Shown here piece after piece: positions 1 through 13,720 of a DNA stretch of 64,000 nucleotides (its first letter is position 1; each line of letters starts with the position of its first letter). The notes under the pieces are model-generated. The model was not told the origin of the DNA, did no database searches, and saw only the letters and a list, made by a program, of their open reading frames with translations. The DNA is from Coffea arabica (taxonomy: Eukaryota > Streptophyta > Magnoliopsida > Gentianales > Rubiaceae): the NCBI RefSeq assembly GCF_036785885.1, contig NC_092323.1, positions 10,424,501 through 10,488,500 of the forward strand. The letters are read 5' to 3'. Made by a program: the position numbers and the translations under genes.

Positions 1-238
1 TCTTTCATCTCCAATCTACATTAGAGTGTGTTGGTGCGCTTGCTTTCGTATTCAAATTGTTGAAAGAAATCAATGAAAAGGCCTACCATTGCGCAGGCTA
101 GACGTAGATAATGAGATATCTTCTAAAACATAAAAACGTGCAGTTCTGGGTTCATGGCCTACAATTTTTAAGAACTTCAGAAAAAATTCAAACAGATACA
201 ATACTGGTGAATCTAGGTTTCATCAGTAGTGCTATTAC
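1..238 (-). other. Intron of the truncated TMT-like gene
   Basis: The exon ending at 239 is followed on the minus strand by a consensus donor (AG/GTAATAG). No downstream exon of the transporter can be recognised between 238 and 1, so this is intron running off the window. Confidence 0.75.
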
Positions 239-3069
239 CTCCTGCCTGCAACATCCATCAACTTCATAGCAACGCCTATGCTTGGAAGCATCAACAAGGT
301 TGTAACACCACTTATAAGGAAAGATGAAGAATCTGAACCAATGCCCATGTTTGATAGAAGAACTCCTACACCCGCTTGTTCAAGAATTTGTGGAGTATAG
401 TAGAGTACCCCATTTATGCCTGAAAACTGTAAAGGTACAGAAAAACCACAAATGTTCAAGGATGGAATAACAAATAATTTCATTCATTTATGCTGTTTAG
501 AAGTTTTCAAGATATATTTGTTCAGCTCACTTGACAAATGTAATTTTGCTGAAGATCTATCAGTGCAGTTCAGAGCTTAAATTTGAACTAAGAAATCCTT
601 TCAGTTCGGACAAGGTCATGAAACAATAGTCCAGATAAATGCAAACAAGAATGCAGCTAGGGGGATGCAAATAGGAAATGATTGTAGGTTTATTTAGAGA
701 AGTAAGATTGGTAAGCGAGGTTCAGAAACTTCTACTGAGGGGGAAAAAGTCATGCAGTTCAAGGAAAAAGCTCTGCAGTTTATGATTCAAGAAGCATCAA
801 CTAGTTAATGCTTTCCTATGCTTCCTCCAAATCTTTTTTGAGCAGGAGAGCTTGTGTACATCATACAGCAGGAGAACAAAAACATGCAAGATGGTACCTT
901 CAGATTTTTTGTCAGGAATTCTCTGAGGGAACTGAATTCCAAGCCCCATCATAGAGAGACAAAGCAAAAGCGTACGAGGACCAGATAGGAAGCAAATTTC
1001 TTGGGAATAAAAGATTTTCTGTGTATACATGTCATGTAGCATAGCTAAATCTTTGTAACAAACAGTAGAAATTACAGCCTTTTTGCTAAAGCAGATAGCA
1101 ATATTGCCCACATGACTTAAATAAGAAGACAACTCTCCCTTAGGTCACAGCTATCAATCTACACTCTGATGAATAACCAATAAAGGCCATCTATGAATGA
1201 GAAGTTCCTTAAATTTCACTGTAGTTTTGCAAGATACTACATAAGAAAAACTTAGTACTGACAATGAAATTGTACGTATTGGCCTACGAAGCCAATTCTT
1301 AATAAGTTCACAGACAAATTCAACTTGTGAGCTGAATACAACACCTAAGGCATCAGTATTGCAAAAAAATAGGCGAGTCAATGCAACATCAATTTCCAAA
1401 ACACGTATACAGGAGAGCATTAAGTAAGGTTTCCTTTATTTATGCACTGTAAACTGTTTCAAATCTGTTTAGAAACTAGCAAGCATTAAAATGGTTTCCC
1501 CATTACTTTCGAAGTCCTTGAATCTTGTGATTAACTTTATTCGAGACAACAATTATATAGACAATTCTATGGTAGCAGATACTTCTTCAATTCATGCTAA
1601 ATTTAGGATGCCACTCTACTGGTATACATTCAACACACAAGGAAGAAGACCAATTCTAATTTATAAGAGAACAACATTTATTTTGCATTCCTTCTCCTCG
1701 AGGAATGCAGCAGAATCACAGGACAAAACCAAAGAAGAGAATTAGACATGTCAGAATGTTATTTATGTGTTCAACTCATGCCATGCCACTTAATCAATTT
1801 ACCTGCTGAAGTATTTGAATTAGTATTCCGACAATGAGTGCGTGTTTGACTCCTGGTTCAAGAAGATCCCTCCAACTAGGCCCCTTAACAGCAGACTCAG
1901 ATGGTTTATCCACTGCTTCTATGATGGAGCTTTGACCGCTGACATCCTCTAAGCGGAGAACAGATTGGCTCACAAGAGCAGCAGCATGTATACATTCACC
2001 ATCTACAGGAACATCTGCACCTGGTAATGATAAAATGGACCCACGTTGTGATCCAGGGACACCCTCCTCACGTAAATAGATTCTCTTGAGTCCTCCTCCA
2101 GCTTTCTCATCTTTCCTATATGCAAGCTGCCAACCACCACCAATACCCATGCTACCAACTTCTTCACCAGCATGTCCGTGCATGAAGCTCGCATTGGCTC
2201 CACGTGAGACTGCATCCTTGTCTGTATTTGTACCCTGTCTTGAGAGCAATGGACTCCTTAAGTTGTCATCAGATTCAGCACCAGAAGCATCAGATATATG
2301 ATGTTCACCATAGTCTTGTGCCTCCTCATCCCAATTTTCATTTTTACCCGGATGCTCTGCCACACTTAACATGCTGCCAAAGTTGGAAAACAGCATGCTT
2401 CGCATACTGCCTGTTTCTGGCAGCTTTTCATGAACACTGCCAAATAGAGTGACCATGGGATCCATAAGAGGCACATTCTGATTTGCCAAACTCCCATGAC
2501 GGGAAAGACCAAGAGTACTCTGTCCCCTGACAGGTTTTGCAATCCAGGAAAGACCCTCTTGAGCTCCATACAACTTGATTTGGTCCTTCTCAACTTCATG
2601 GTCCTGGTTGTCGTTAAGTTCATTGTCAGGACCAATTATATATTCCTCAATGGATGTTTCACCTCCAACTCCCAGGCCTTCAACCAATAAAGCCATTTCA
2701 CCTGTGGACAGGAGGAACCTAGCATTACCAACATGTTAATGGGCTTTTTGATTATAAGTTTCAATCTCAAAATCTTGTATGACATCAGAATTTTACAGCA
2801 AAACTTGTTATTTTGTTTCATTGATTTTCTACCACATAATGTGAATCTGAAAATGCATGACTGAAAAGCATGTACTAAAGACCTTCATCTCAACTGCTTA
2901 GGTACCAGAAACCGGCATCAATACAGAAATATATCACTAGATACAATAGAATGCACAGAGAAGTTCAAGTTAAGTAAATTGTATCAGAAGATCCTTTTCA
3001 AATTTTATCAGCTATTGCACTACATATCCCTCACTATATGGTAAGAGCACATCTATACACACAAACACA

Positions 3070-3102
<33 letters not shown>

Positions 3103-4209
3103 GGAATAAGAAGTGATAGACTTAGCCATTATCAGCTACAGGAAATCGAGAAATAAACATTAGAATTGAGAATGTCAATCTTGGATCTGCAAAAGAAAAT
3201 ATGTGTTGACATTTCAAAAGTATGCATGCAATGAAAGTGCTCTGAGCTTGAAGTAAGAAAAGAATGCCAAGCTAAAAAGAAGCTCAAACGAATTGCTAAA
3301 TTGTCTACCAGCTTGAGGCAAGGAATAGTATCAATCAAAACAAACCTGTCACGTCCTCCCTGCCACGTAGTCTCTGTAACACTTTTTTCGCCTCCTGCAT
3401 CTGCCCTTTACTGACAAGCCACCTTGGAGATTCAGGCAAGAAAAAAACAGCCAATGCAAAATATGCTAGAGAAGGGATTGAAAGAATCCCAAGCATTAGC
3501 CTCCAACTGGGAGAATCTTGCAATGACATTCCAAAGACCATGCAGTATGACAAAAACATTCCTGCAGAACCAGCAAACTGTGGAAGAGTGTTCAATAGCC
3601 CTCTTATTTCTGTTGGGGCTGTCTCAGAAATATAAAGAGGAACAAGTGTAACTGCGAGGCCAACTCCAAATCCATCCAATAGCCTTCCTAAAAGCAGGAC
3701 ATATACATTTGGAGCCCACAACATCACCAACCCGCCAAGGAAATACAGGACAGATGAAATTACTAGCATTGGACGCCGTCCTAGCCAATCTGCCACAGAC
3801 CCAGAGAATGTTGTTATAACTGTGGCTCCAATAAGTGACATAGCAACAATTAGCCCCTCCACCGTTGGCTGAGTTTGAAGATTAAATTCCCTTTTGATGT
3901 AAAGAACAGAACCTGAAATATAAAAGATGTAATTCTTTCAGGAATTAGCGGTTGTGATCGCAGCCATGAGTTTGGAGTTCAGAATATAATTCCCTCAAAT
4001 ACATGTAAGCTCAAGTCACAATTAAGAGCGAAAAAGATAGACTGCATTAGATCATTGTTCAGAGTGGAAGTCGAAGCTTGAAGACTGAAGCAAAACCTCA
4101 ACTAAAACCACCTTGAATAATTATACACACCTGCTATTGTTGCATTATCCCATCCCTGTACAAAGTTCCCAACTACGGCAGCAATTGCTACCAGTACAGC
4201 TCCCCTCAT
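239..4209 (-). CDS. TMT/MSSP-like: Tonoplast monosaccharide transporter / monosaccharide-sensing protein (3' end outside window)
   Basis: Sugar/proton antiporter of the major facilitator superfamily that loads hexoses into the vacuole. Coding exons read on the minus strand: 4209-4131, 3912-3346, 2701-1803 and 426-239, all with GT-AG junctions and compatible phases, giving 577 codons so far. The ATG gives MRGAVLVAIAAVVGNFVQGW, the conserved first helix. Exon 2 has the transporter motifs GRRPM, LLGRLLDGFGVGL and PESPRWLVSKG. Exon 3 encodes the long hydrophilic loop between helices 6 and 7 that marks this subfamily (FGSVHEK and GSMGIGGGWQ are conserved). Exon 4 starts FSGINGVLYYTPQILEQAGV. The last exon(s), with the C-terminal helices, would lie to the left of position 1. 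Introns are long (about 1.4 kb between exons 3 and 4). A 5' leader intron is likely: donor AAG/GTACCT near 4684, acceptor near 4299. No internal stops, so probably functional. Confidence 0.93.
3056..3101. repeat. (CA)n microsatellite in a TMT intron
   Basis: A run of CA dinucleotides with a few interruptions (ACACAAACACAC at its left end), inside the intron between coding exons 2 and 3. Likely polymorphic; no function inferred. Confidence 0.9.
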
Positions 4210-4684
4210 TTTTAACGAATTCCACCCTTTGTCCAACTGTTGAACCTTTTTTGCAGATTCAATTATCTTGAACTCCAAATATTTTCAGCTTTTACTTGAA
4301 CCTATAACCACAACAATAAAAGCTTCAGAATATGCATCTGACATTAACAGAATTGCAGAAAATTGTAATCAGGAGAATTCCCCAGTGGCAACATATAAGA
4401 GCGCTTGAAGCATGAAAGTACAAGAATCAGAAAGAATCATTCAAATAAAATTCATCAGAACAGATGCAAGATCAATCAAATCTTCACATACAATCAGTTT
4501 ACTAAGATTAAAAAGGAAAAAAAATCTAAACTTGATTTCAGTTAACCTTGCCATTGCCAACCTATCTATTAGCAAATGGAAAAATCAGCTCAGAAACTCA
4601 GGAAACTAAACACAATCATAAAATACAATTCAAACCAACGTATCAAAAAAGTCTTGAAACACAAGAATATGCTATGTAGGTACC

Positions 4685-7600
4685 TTAGGCTCAAGAACAG
4701 CGAATTGTAAAGGTACTGATGGTAATGTTGATTTTGTATTATACTACATGCAGAGATCTACCAATGCTGAAAAGGGAATAATGTATATAAAAAGATGGGC
4801 TCTTTTTTCTTAATCTTTTGGTGGGGTTATGTTTGTTTAAATACAGAACCTGGTGGCAAAAGAATCCAAAAGCCAAAACAAAACAGAGCTGTACTTTCTT
4901 GATTGGTGAAAAGGCCAGCGACCCAATACACAAAATCAATAAGGATTTAAGACGGTCCCTGTCAAAGGTGCCTTTGGACGTGTAAAGGAGAAGGGCTGCT
5001 GTAAAAGAAGGGAAATGTGAGAGAGGAGGAGAGAGGTGCAATTTTCTGTGGTATCGCAAAACCAGTTCAAAGGGGATGATTTGCGGGATGGCAACAGAGG
5101 TAGGAACGTGCTTCGCTGATCTGTTGTGTTTCCTTCCTTTTTTTTTTTTCTCTCTTTGATTAAGGGACAAACTAATTGTTTTAAAAAATGTGCAATCCTC
5201 GGAGAGATTGATGATTCATCGGAGAACTTAATTTTATTTTTATTTTTGTTGGTGACTTCGGAGAGTTTACGAAACTGATTGTGTCAGAAAGAAAGACTAG
5301 ATTCAAGATCCATAACATAATTATTCTTTTTCCCATTTGGCTTTTGGACGAACATACGCCATTATTTTGTTGGTACGTGAAATCACTTTTGGACAAACAT
5401 ACCAGATTTTAAGGTTTTTTTTTATTATTTATACTATGGTTTAGAAGAAATGAATAGAGAAGTGAGAATGGAATAAAGATTTTTAGTGATTGCACTATAT
5501 TCAATTCTAGAGTGTAGGGATAGCAATACTTGGAAATTTCAATTTGAAAAGGAAACGCCATTTATCATGCATTAACAAAGAATTTAAATGCATTAACCAA
5601 ATATTTTTTCTAACAGTTGCCTAATGAATATTGGTTATACACTTCATTTTCACATTATTTAATATTTAAGAATACACACTTAAATTTATAATGCATAACT
5701 TATTGATTTGACTTCACTTCATAAATTGAAAACATTTTGATTTGACTTCGCTATCTCATAAAGCTAAACTTAAAAAAAAACTTGGGTTTTTAAGGCTTAA
5801 TTTAATTGATAGATACATGAATTAGGTCATTATTAGTTCGAATTTCAAACCCTTCCCTTTCCTCTTCTCCTCCGTTGTAAGGTTTTGAATCTCTTCATAA
5901 GTTGCATTTTTACATCGATTAACTATAGCTATTGTAGTGTTTTGAAGCTATTTGTTATTGTAATATTTTGCATGGGGATATTCTGATCTTAGTTTCTTTG
6001 TTGCATAATTAAAATTATTACTTTTTTTGAATACAAAGATCTAAACGAGAAGGGTACAAGTTTTTTAAATGGCAATCAAAATTCTTAAGTATAAACTAAT
6101 CTCATCACAACTTACATAGTAATCATTCTTACAAAAGCTAACTAGTGGCATGTTAGTCCAATTAGTTTCACTTTAGGGAACCAGTCCTAGAACCAGGGAA
6201 AATTATTTTTCGTTTTTTTTCCCTCTGCCGAGGTAAGATTCTATTCAATAATATTCAATTAAATACTCGTTCCACGTCATCTTGACGTAGCCCTCATCTC
6301 ATATCCGTTTGTTTCTTCTCTTCCCCATATTTTCCTTCCATACAGTCCATTTCTAGTTGGGTTCTGTCTGGCATTCTTCTGCTAGCTGCTGCATCCGTAT
6401 CATGTCTGCAAAAGCTCGAATTCATCACACTTTTATGATCATTAGCTGTAAATTTCAAATATTTGAGAAATATTACTACCACTTATACAAGCAACCTTCT
6501 TTCTTATTTGGTTGAATAATTATCTCATAAAGCTAAATAGTTAGGTAATTCGATTAATCTTCTATGCATTGACAATGCATATATATTGTCAATCTATCTT
6601 AAATAATGAAAACTATGCAAAATCATGCAAAATTTAAATTTTATACTTATGTCAAGGATTCAACAATGATAATTTATACGCTGTCAGTGTATATAAAAAT
6701 TACTCCTTAAAGATTAATCTTTCCTATAATAATGGTGTATACATTGTCTATATATGTGATTTGCTCAAAACTTAATTGCAGAATTTATTGCCTGATACAC
6801 TCGTCTAGCAATTGCAAATATTCATAATTTCAGTTAAAGCCATCCTATACTCTTCCACTTGTTAAGTATACATGGTCTGACTCATGCCTCCGTCAAGCAT
6901 AGATGTGATGCTAAGGTCAATGTCACAATCAAATATCGATAAGTTTTTTACAGCATAAAGAAGACAAATAATTTGTAGCAAATGCAAATGAGTTGCACTG
7001 CACAAATTTCCAACTTCTCGACTTGATTGTCGATTTTTTTTTTCTGCATCGGACTATTGGTAATCTATAGGCCAAAAGTAAATCCACCCCACATGTGGAA
7101 GATTACATATAAATCCAACTTGTGAAAACAAGAACTATAAACTTTGCCGAAGATAATTAAGAGACTGATTGGGCACGTAAAACAATGCACAAATCTTCTA
7201 TACGTCTTCCTAATTTGCCGACAAATGTCCAACTTGGAATGCACATGCATGACAGTTTCATATAACGTGAGCTCCTAAAACAATTAACGAAGAAGAAGAC
7301 CATGAATGGTTTACATTCGATTTGCAGAACCAATCCACGACCTCACAGCACCAATACAAGTATATATAGGCTTAGACATCCGGGGGTGGTAGATGCAGCA
7401 AGAACATATTTTGCAAATGGAACAATCTTGATCTCCAACTCTGATTCTGCACCAAATATTGACAACTTTTGATTTATGGACTTTGTGGTATAATTTTTTT
7501 GTTGATCACATCAGGTTAATGTAGAAATACTCAAGCATGACTAGCTATATGACTCTCCACAGCTAATTTGATTTGCTTTGCGTGGAGATGAAAATAGAAC

Positions 7601-8901
7601 ACGTGAAATCTTTAATTTACATTGTTGCAGAAACAAAAAGAAGGGGAAATTCAGGGTGTGGTGATAAGAAAATGTTTATGGCATGGTGCAAGGATGGATT
7701 AATAGCATCGCCCTTCTTTGCTTTTGAGGGGTTGCATCGACAAAATTGTAAGGTAGGTAGCTCCACTAAATGAAAAGGACACTACCTTAAAAGAAGGCTG
7801 AGGGATCACTTTCAATCACACTGAAAACTTACTGCATTTGCTTGAACAAGAAAAATTGGTATAACATAACCAATAACCATTCTTGTCATTTCTCATGGTC
7901 AATTTTGTCTTCAAACGCGTTTAGTGATAGGAACAAAACACTTGAAAGAGTATTAACAAGCACTTAATTAGGAGATTATTCTGAAATTCCAACCTTCAGC
8001 CAGTGAGGAGGTTGATCCCTGAGGTCAGGGAGGGACCTTTAAAACAACATTCTTGGCAAAGTGGTTGCGTTTCTCTATTATTAGTATGGCAAATGCTCAT
8101 TAATTCCAAAATATCGATATGTCTCTATTCAATCATCAATTCAGCATCGAATGCACTAATACAATGCCAAGTTGCCTTAAAACATATATAGTTTACGTGA
8201 TGAAACGTTGTATGAATCCATCTTAGCTAATTCATGCTATACCAACCTTGTTGAAATTTAGATTGTCGAATGCACTTAATTCGCATCAAATTCATCATCT
8301 GTTATTCTTTTTCATTTAAACACTTTCTGAAATAAATCTCAATGGTTGAAAAAATTAGTCTTTCGTAACTCTCTTAACGAGTATTTTATTGCGTACTGAT
8401 TAGATAAACCTTACCTTCAAGAATTGCGAAAACATCCTACAAATTAAGGTAGCAAAACATGTAAAAAAAAAAAAACATTTGTTGTCGTCAAGCAAATGGT
8501 TTGATAATTATACGACCATTCTACCAAAAAGAAATTTTTTTTTTTTAAAAAATGTTGTATATGAGCGTTTTGATTTCTCGCAATACACCTCATTGATGAG
8601 ACGCGCTTTCTTAAACAAGGTCGTATAAATGTTTCCCATATTTTCTTAATTTATGTTGAAATAAATATTAAACTTCATTAATTGTGCTTTAGTGATGTTT
8701 ACTTTGGACTTCCTCTTCATAATTATGCTTTCTCCAACGTAATTGTGCCCGAGACTATATGTTTACCCCTAATCCACGAGAAAACTATTGTTTCAAACTA
8801 CATTTTCCTCTAAGGAATATGTATACGCGTTTATGCATATGTAATTTGTATGTACTTAAAAAATCAATTTTGGCTTCAATTTGAAGTTTTGTTTGGTGAG
8901 A
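4685..8901. other. Intergenic region between TMT-like gene and first MYB gene
   Basis: AT-rich DNA with no gene I can support. The right-hand edge of the TMT leader and promoter must lie around 4700-5200, but no single TATA box is convincing. Several short open stretches (for example 4739-5170 minus) have no recognisable protein signature. One MITE (6554-6703) is present. The last few hundred bases must hold the promoter of the MYB gene starting at 8902. Confidence 0.6.
6554..6703. mobile_element. Small MITE, same family as 14092-14228
   Basis: The left end reads TTAATCTTCTATGCATTGAC. The right end, reverse-complemented, reads AGTAATTTTTATATACACTG, followed by ACAGCGTATA, giving an imperfect terminal inverted repeat. 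The core CTGTCAGTGTATATAA is shared with the copy at 14.1-14.2 kb. About 150 bp with no coding capacity. Target-site duplication not clear. Confidence 0.5.
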
Positions 8902-10266
8902 ATGGAGTTATCAAATCTCTCCTGCTACCCCTTTAATGAAGATGCAATATTGTCCTTCACTTGTTCACCAGTACGATCAAAGGATTCGGAATGGACTTTT
9001 GAGGAAGAGAAACATTTTGAAAATGCCCTTGCTGTCTATGACCTTAATTCTTGGGATTTGTTTGAGAAGATTGCTATCAAGGTCCCCGGAAAGACAATTG
9101 AACAAATTAAACAGCATTTTCAATTGCTAGTTGAAGATGTTAATTTCATTGAAACATGGAGTGGTCCACTACCTAATTGCAGAACAACCAACACTGTAGA
9201 GCCTGAATCAACTCCAAATAGCACTTTAACTTCTGTTGAAAATCGGCAGAAAAAGAAAGGAACTCGTTGGACTAAGGAAGAACACGAGTATGTTTCATAA
9301 ACCCTTTTGTTTTTGTTGTTGAATCCATCTTCTCATCTGTTAATATAAATACATAATTAAGCCTCAAATTTAACAGGCTTATATGTGATTCTGTGCTAAA
9401 CAATACCGGAGTGAAATAAACAAGCTAATTTCTCGTAAAAGAAACTCTGCTTATTTGCCAATTTTCTCCGCTCTTGATTCTCCTTTTCTTGTCTTTTCTT
9501 TTTCAATTCTGGAATGTACGGTTTTGAGATAATCGGTTATTTCACACTATTGTTTACACGGAAATTTTGTGAATGCTGCTCAGAATATATATGTGTTTTC
9601 TTTTTCTTCTTGATCAAATTAAAGTTTAGCTCGATTTTCATGTTCCTAGCTATTTCTGGGAGATAATTCAAGATTACTTTCACTTTATTTGTTCAGTGGA
9701 GGCCCTTGGTTCATTAAATGGCGAATTATCACAGTACAAAATGAGCAAAAGACTAAGAAGTTTAAATTGTAATTACAAACCATTGTGCTGTTTGTGGAGT
9801 TTTCATTTATAGAACCATCTATTTTCAGAAGAAATTAACACCAGTTGCTTTGCATTTTTTTCTTTGGGGAGTCATGTGAGCTTTATCAAACAGTTATTAA
9901 TCCATTTTCATCTTAGCACGTTAGCATCTCTCGTTCAATCTTTAAGTTGATTATTTCTCTTGTTTTATGTTTTGATGCAGGAACTTTCTACTTGGTTTGA
10001 AAAAGTATGGCAAAGGAGATTGGAGAAGTATTTCAAGGAATAGTGTATTGACAAAGACACCAACTCAAGTTGCAAGTCATGCCCAAAAGTACTTCATTCG
10101 CCTCGCGAAGTTATCAACCACCTCAAATCCTCTATCCTCAGCTGCTTCTCAAGGCAAATCTAAGATTGAAATGACTCCTCCATCTCAACGCGTTGCTGCT
10201 TGTAGTAGTGCCTGTATATTCTACCAGTCACCTACTACAGTTACATCTATCACTAAAAGGACATAA
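8902..10266 (+). CDS. DIVARICATA-type two-repeat MYB transcription factor (copy 1)
   Basis: Nuclear DNA-binding protein of the R-R/MYB-related (DIV) class, 223 aa. Exons 8902-9287 and 9981-10266; the donor GA/GTATGT and acceptor GATGCAG/G restore ...[18 protein letters not shown]. The start is the ATG giving MELSNL. Residues 31-76 are the first SANT-like repeat ([14 protein letters not shown]...WDLFEKIA, then [13 protein letters not shown]). Residues about 121-168 are the second MYB repeat, with the SHAQKYF signature at 161-167 that defines the class; it normally reads I-box-like TATCC motifs. The intron sits at the usual family position just before the second repeat. The C-terminal region after SHAQKYF is only about 55 residues, shorter than the usual 90-120, so the activation tail may be reduced. 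First member of the local MYB cluster. Confidence 0.9.
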
Positions 10267-11559
10267 TTAAGACGATCTCCTAATTTTGACAGTGAAAACG
10301 AAGTGCAACTTTGTTTGTAAGACACTTCGATTACGAGTTCGAAATCTTGAAAGATAGGTAAAACTCCAGTTTTGATTGTGTTAAAAATAAAAATTAACTC
10401 GAGACTAAGACAAAAATTTACTTTTATACTTGTCTCCCTTCCCGTCCCCAGGGCAAAACGAGCCCTAGAGGCAGGTACTCAAATTTTAATGACAAGTGGA
10501 GTTATCACCAACACTTTATAGACATTGCTTTATTAATTTTGTTTTTTTTAATTTCGAAACCTCTCATTTAGACTCTTTTCTCCTTACCACCCAATCTATC
10601 GCTCTTGAGAGGGTACATAAATTAATAAGATCTTACTATTTCTATCAACGGGAGAAACGTTGACCTTTTCTGGGAATATTGGTTTTTAATTGGAATGAAG
10701 CACAAACGACTGATTCGATGTTAGATATGGATTAAGATTGTCAGCTGTATCGCTGCCAAATTCGTTTAGATTCGAAGGTACTGACTGACCTGTTTCTACT
10801 ACGCCTCAGATCTGAAAAGTTGAACAAGTAACATAATAAAGTTGATTTAATAATAGCATAAGGAGCTGATCAAGCCAACTTCCGTGTGCATGTACGAATT
10901 AAAAAAAAATATTGTAGAGTCAAACTGGTTTCCCGGCCGGTATACAAATTTGTGCATTTGTGAATTGTTCTACGCATTTAACCATTAACTCTAGTTTGTT
11001 TGATGCCATGTTAATTTGATTAACATCTGTCATTGTAGCAAAACTCGGGTCGGGTATCAAAGATGATTATTCATATGCCCAAACTTATGTACGTAGGATT
11101 AATTTCTCTTAAAAATCAACTCCATCAATTCACATATATATATATAGCGTTACATAACAGCCAAATTGTGATGAAAGGAAACAAGTATGACAATAACAAA
11201 GACACTTTGTACTAAATTGCTTCGAATTATATGTCAAAAAAGGAAAAAACTCCGGGGAAAGGAATATTTGAATCATGGATACACGAGGAAAGTACATTAA
11301 ATTGCTATATGATCATAAGAGAAAAGAAGCCAAAGATATACAGGATGCACTATTTGTGGTAATTTCTCGATCGAAAGGATGCACTATCAACAGGACTTCT
11401 AGCCTACGACGAGGGAAATGTAAGAAAAGGTCAAAATCCTAGCTTGGTTGAGAGCCATCACGTACTATTCAGCTTATTGAAGTAATGTAAACTATTCAGC
11501 TTATTGCTTGAGCTTCATCCTGAGCTACTGATCAGTTCAACTTTCGCTCCACCAAAGAT
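10267..11559. other. Intergenic spacer, nothing recognised
   Basis: AT-rich spacer between MYB copy 1 and the tandem-duplicated unit that holds the MYB pseudogene. No open frame with a protein signature, no terminal inverted repeats and no RNA gene seen. Confidence 0.6.
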
Positions 11560-13720
11560 TAATTGCATCCATCGAGAATAAAAATCACAAGTTCAAGAAC
11601 TAACACAAGGTTAATATTTTTTGCGGATTAATAAGCTGCTGGTTTAGTTATTTTTCAAGGGCACGACATAATAGATTCCATACTTAATTATTTTACGTAG
11701 AAACTCATATTTCATGACCATGATGCTATTCAATTCACAAAACGCAATTTTTTTTTAGCTTTTTCATGATGCTTGCATAGCAATTAGCATAGTAACTCTC
11801 TCTTTCACTCAATTAGTCAAGAAATCTAGTAATATATTTCGCACACAAGCAATCCGAGTGGTCACTTACCTGTTTGTAGTCTTTGAGCAGCCAATTAATA
11901 GACAGGATTATTGTCTCACAAATATCATATTAATTTCCAAAACATGCACCGACATTTTTGACACGTGTATGATTGACTATATGTAATCACATTACATACA
12001 TCCACGTATACACAGTTACATTTTATTGGTTTTTTTTTTTTGTTTTTTTTTACCGAAATTAAGGATGGAAATGGTCATTCACTTCTTGAGATAAATGTAC
12101 AAATTAATTAATCTGCATTCTAGCAAAAGTAACTGTTTCTTTCTAAGCAAATAGATTAAGGTTTACAATCAAGAATCTAAGGAGACTAGCTAGCTCCATC
12201 CGGTGTTTGTTTCCTCAAATGAGACACATTTATTTCTTTCTAATTGTTGAAACACAATTTGACATTACTCCATAACTTCTTTTATTTATGCATGCAGGAT
12301 GTCCCTTTTTTTTGTGTGTTGTTGTGTGGCTGGAAAAACATATCAGAGCATTTATATTTGTGATTACAAAGACTCCAAGGCAAGTTGCAAGCCACGGCCA
12401 GAAGTACTTCAGAAACAATCCTACTCCATTTTACAAGCGTACGTAGTTATAGCATTCATGACTAAGACCTTATTCTCTTCTAATTATGTTTTGAAGATTT
12501 GCTATGATATCGATCGGTTTCTGGGATTTTGCAGCACTCTTGGATGCAGTTGTATTTCTCAGTGGAATGGTTGCACGCATGTTTTTTGGATGAGCAGATC
12601 GTGGTGAGTATTGTTCTAACCTTTTAACGCTTAAAATTGAACTTTCATGCATCTTGGGGCCAATCCGCAAAAATAAACCAGATTAAATTTCACTGACAGA
12701 CTAGTGACAAAGAAACCAAGTGCGACGAGTAACAGGCAGGCTGTCAAAGAAGACCAGCATACAGGAACGTCGTTTGATATGTCTATGATATTCACCTGAT
12801 CACTTGGCTCGATCGATCTCGTGGTTGGAGAAGAAAGTGAGCTAATTGGAAAGGCCAGTTTCTTGATAATTAATATATGTCATCACTGCATATATTGAGA
12901 TATCCGGAATTAAGGGTTTTCGTGTTTTTTTGGCTAAAATCAGAACTTTCATATTGATGCACCAAAGTAATTACAACCAAGAAAGGGGCGTACCCCTTTT
13001 GCACGTACACATGCCGAGAAACAAAAATTGGATGGATGGATCTTGATTCTTAACCTAAACATCCCGAAGTTAGATATTAAAAGTAATATACAAACTCGAG
13101 TTAACAAAGCTAGAATACATTAATGGGCTCATATTTGTACTGTGTCCTCTTTGCCGCATTGAACCTGGTTTTGTCCTTAAAAAGTCTGCTCGTATGGGAG
13201 AGATGAACTCCTATCATTAATCCCCCGTCTCGTATCACTAATCTTTCTTAATTATCAACTGTTGCAAAATTGAACCTTTAGTCCTTCGATTCACCAAAAG
13301 ATTTCTTTCTAACAATGTATGTAATTTACCAAAAGATTCGCCAATATGGTGTCTCCCTCTTTCTTTTTCAGCATTCTTAACAAATTCAGTTGCATAAATA
13401 AGGGGTTTTTTTTCTTCTAATTTTGGGTCTAAAAGTGAGTATATCGGATAATGAAAAAAGAAGGATCCTCAATTTGAGGACTGCAAGGGGGTTTGAACTA
13501 ACCTAGATGTACTCTTCAAATGTATGAAATTATTTACAGTTCCAAATATGTATTGGCCCCCAAGATTTAAGATACTTGAGCTAATATTGTGAAGACTGAA
13601 TTTTACCACTCATTGAAAATCATACTTGTTTAACTAAAGTTGCAGATTCAAAACTAGTCTTGCAAAATCATTTCCTTGCTCGCCCTTGGAACAACATTTT
13701 TCTTCATTGAAGTTTAGTAA
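11560..13720. repeat. Left unit of the MYB tandem duplication
   Basis: Several blocks match the right unit in the same order. AATAAGCTG-GGTTTAG at 11630-11750 matches 14865-14960. AGTCAAGAAAT..TTTCGCACACA near 11820 matches 16095. The second MYB exon and its downstream sequence at 12290-12620 match 16670-17340. TGATGCACCAAAGTA near 12957 matches 17888. TTTCTTTCTAACAAT..ATGTAAT at 13300 and AACATTTTTCTTCATT near 13693 match 19999 and 20513. Identity is patchy, so the duplication is old. This unit lacks the first MYB exon and the kinase gene. Confidence 0.75.
12285..12445 (+). pseudogene. MYB (DIV-type) second-exon pseudogene
   Basis: The region begins with the same acceptor context as the intact gene at 16675 (TTTATGCATGCAG/GATGT). 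It then shows a deletion and a frame change across [11 protein letters not shown]. In one frame it keeps WKNIS, and in the next it keeps [18 protein letters not shown]. So the second MYB repeat including SHGQKYF is recognisable but cannot be read in a single frame. No first exon is found upstream, where the homologous block is deleted between about 11760 and 11820. It is a decayed copy of the 15396-17149 gene. Confidence 0.85.

Noticed and set aside
2003-2690. Several open frames on both strands around 2.0-2.7 kb
   Set aside because: They overlap the loop-encoding exon of the sugar transporter, whose own frame is conserved.
13215-13280. Possible kinase remnant in the left MYB unit (a TTTAGTCC-type match to 18058)
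   Set aside because: Only a few bases match and no kinase motif is readable; not enough to call a pseudogene.
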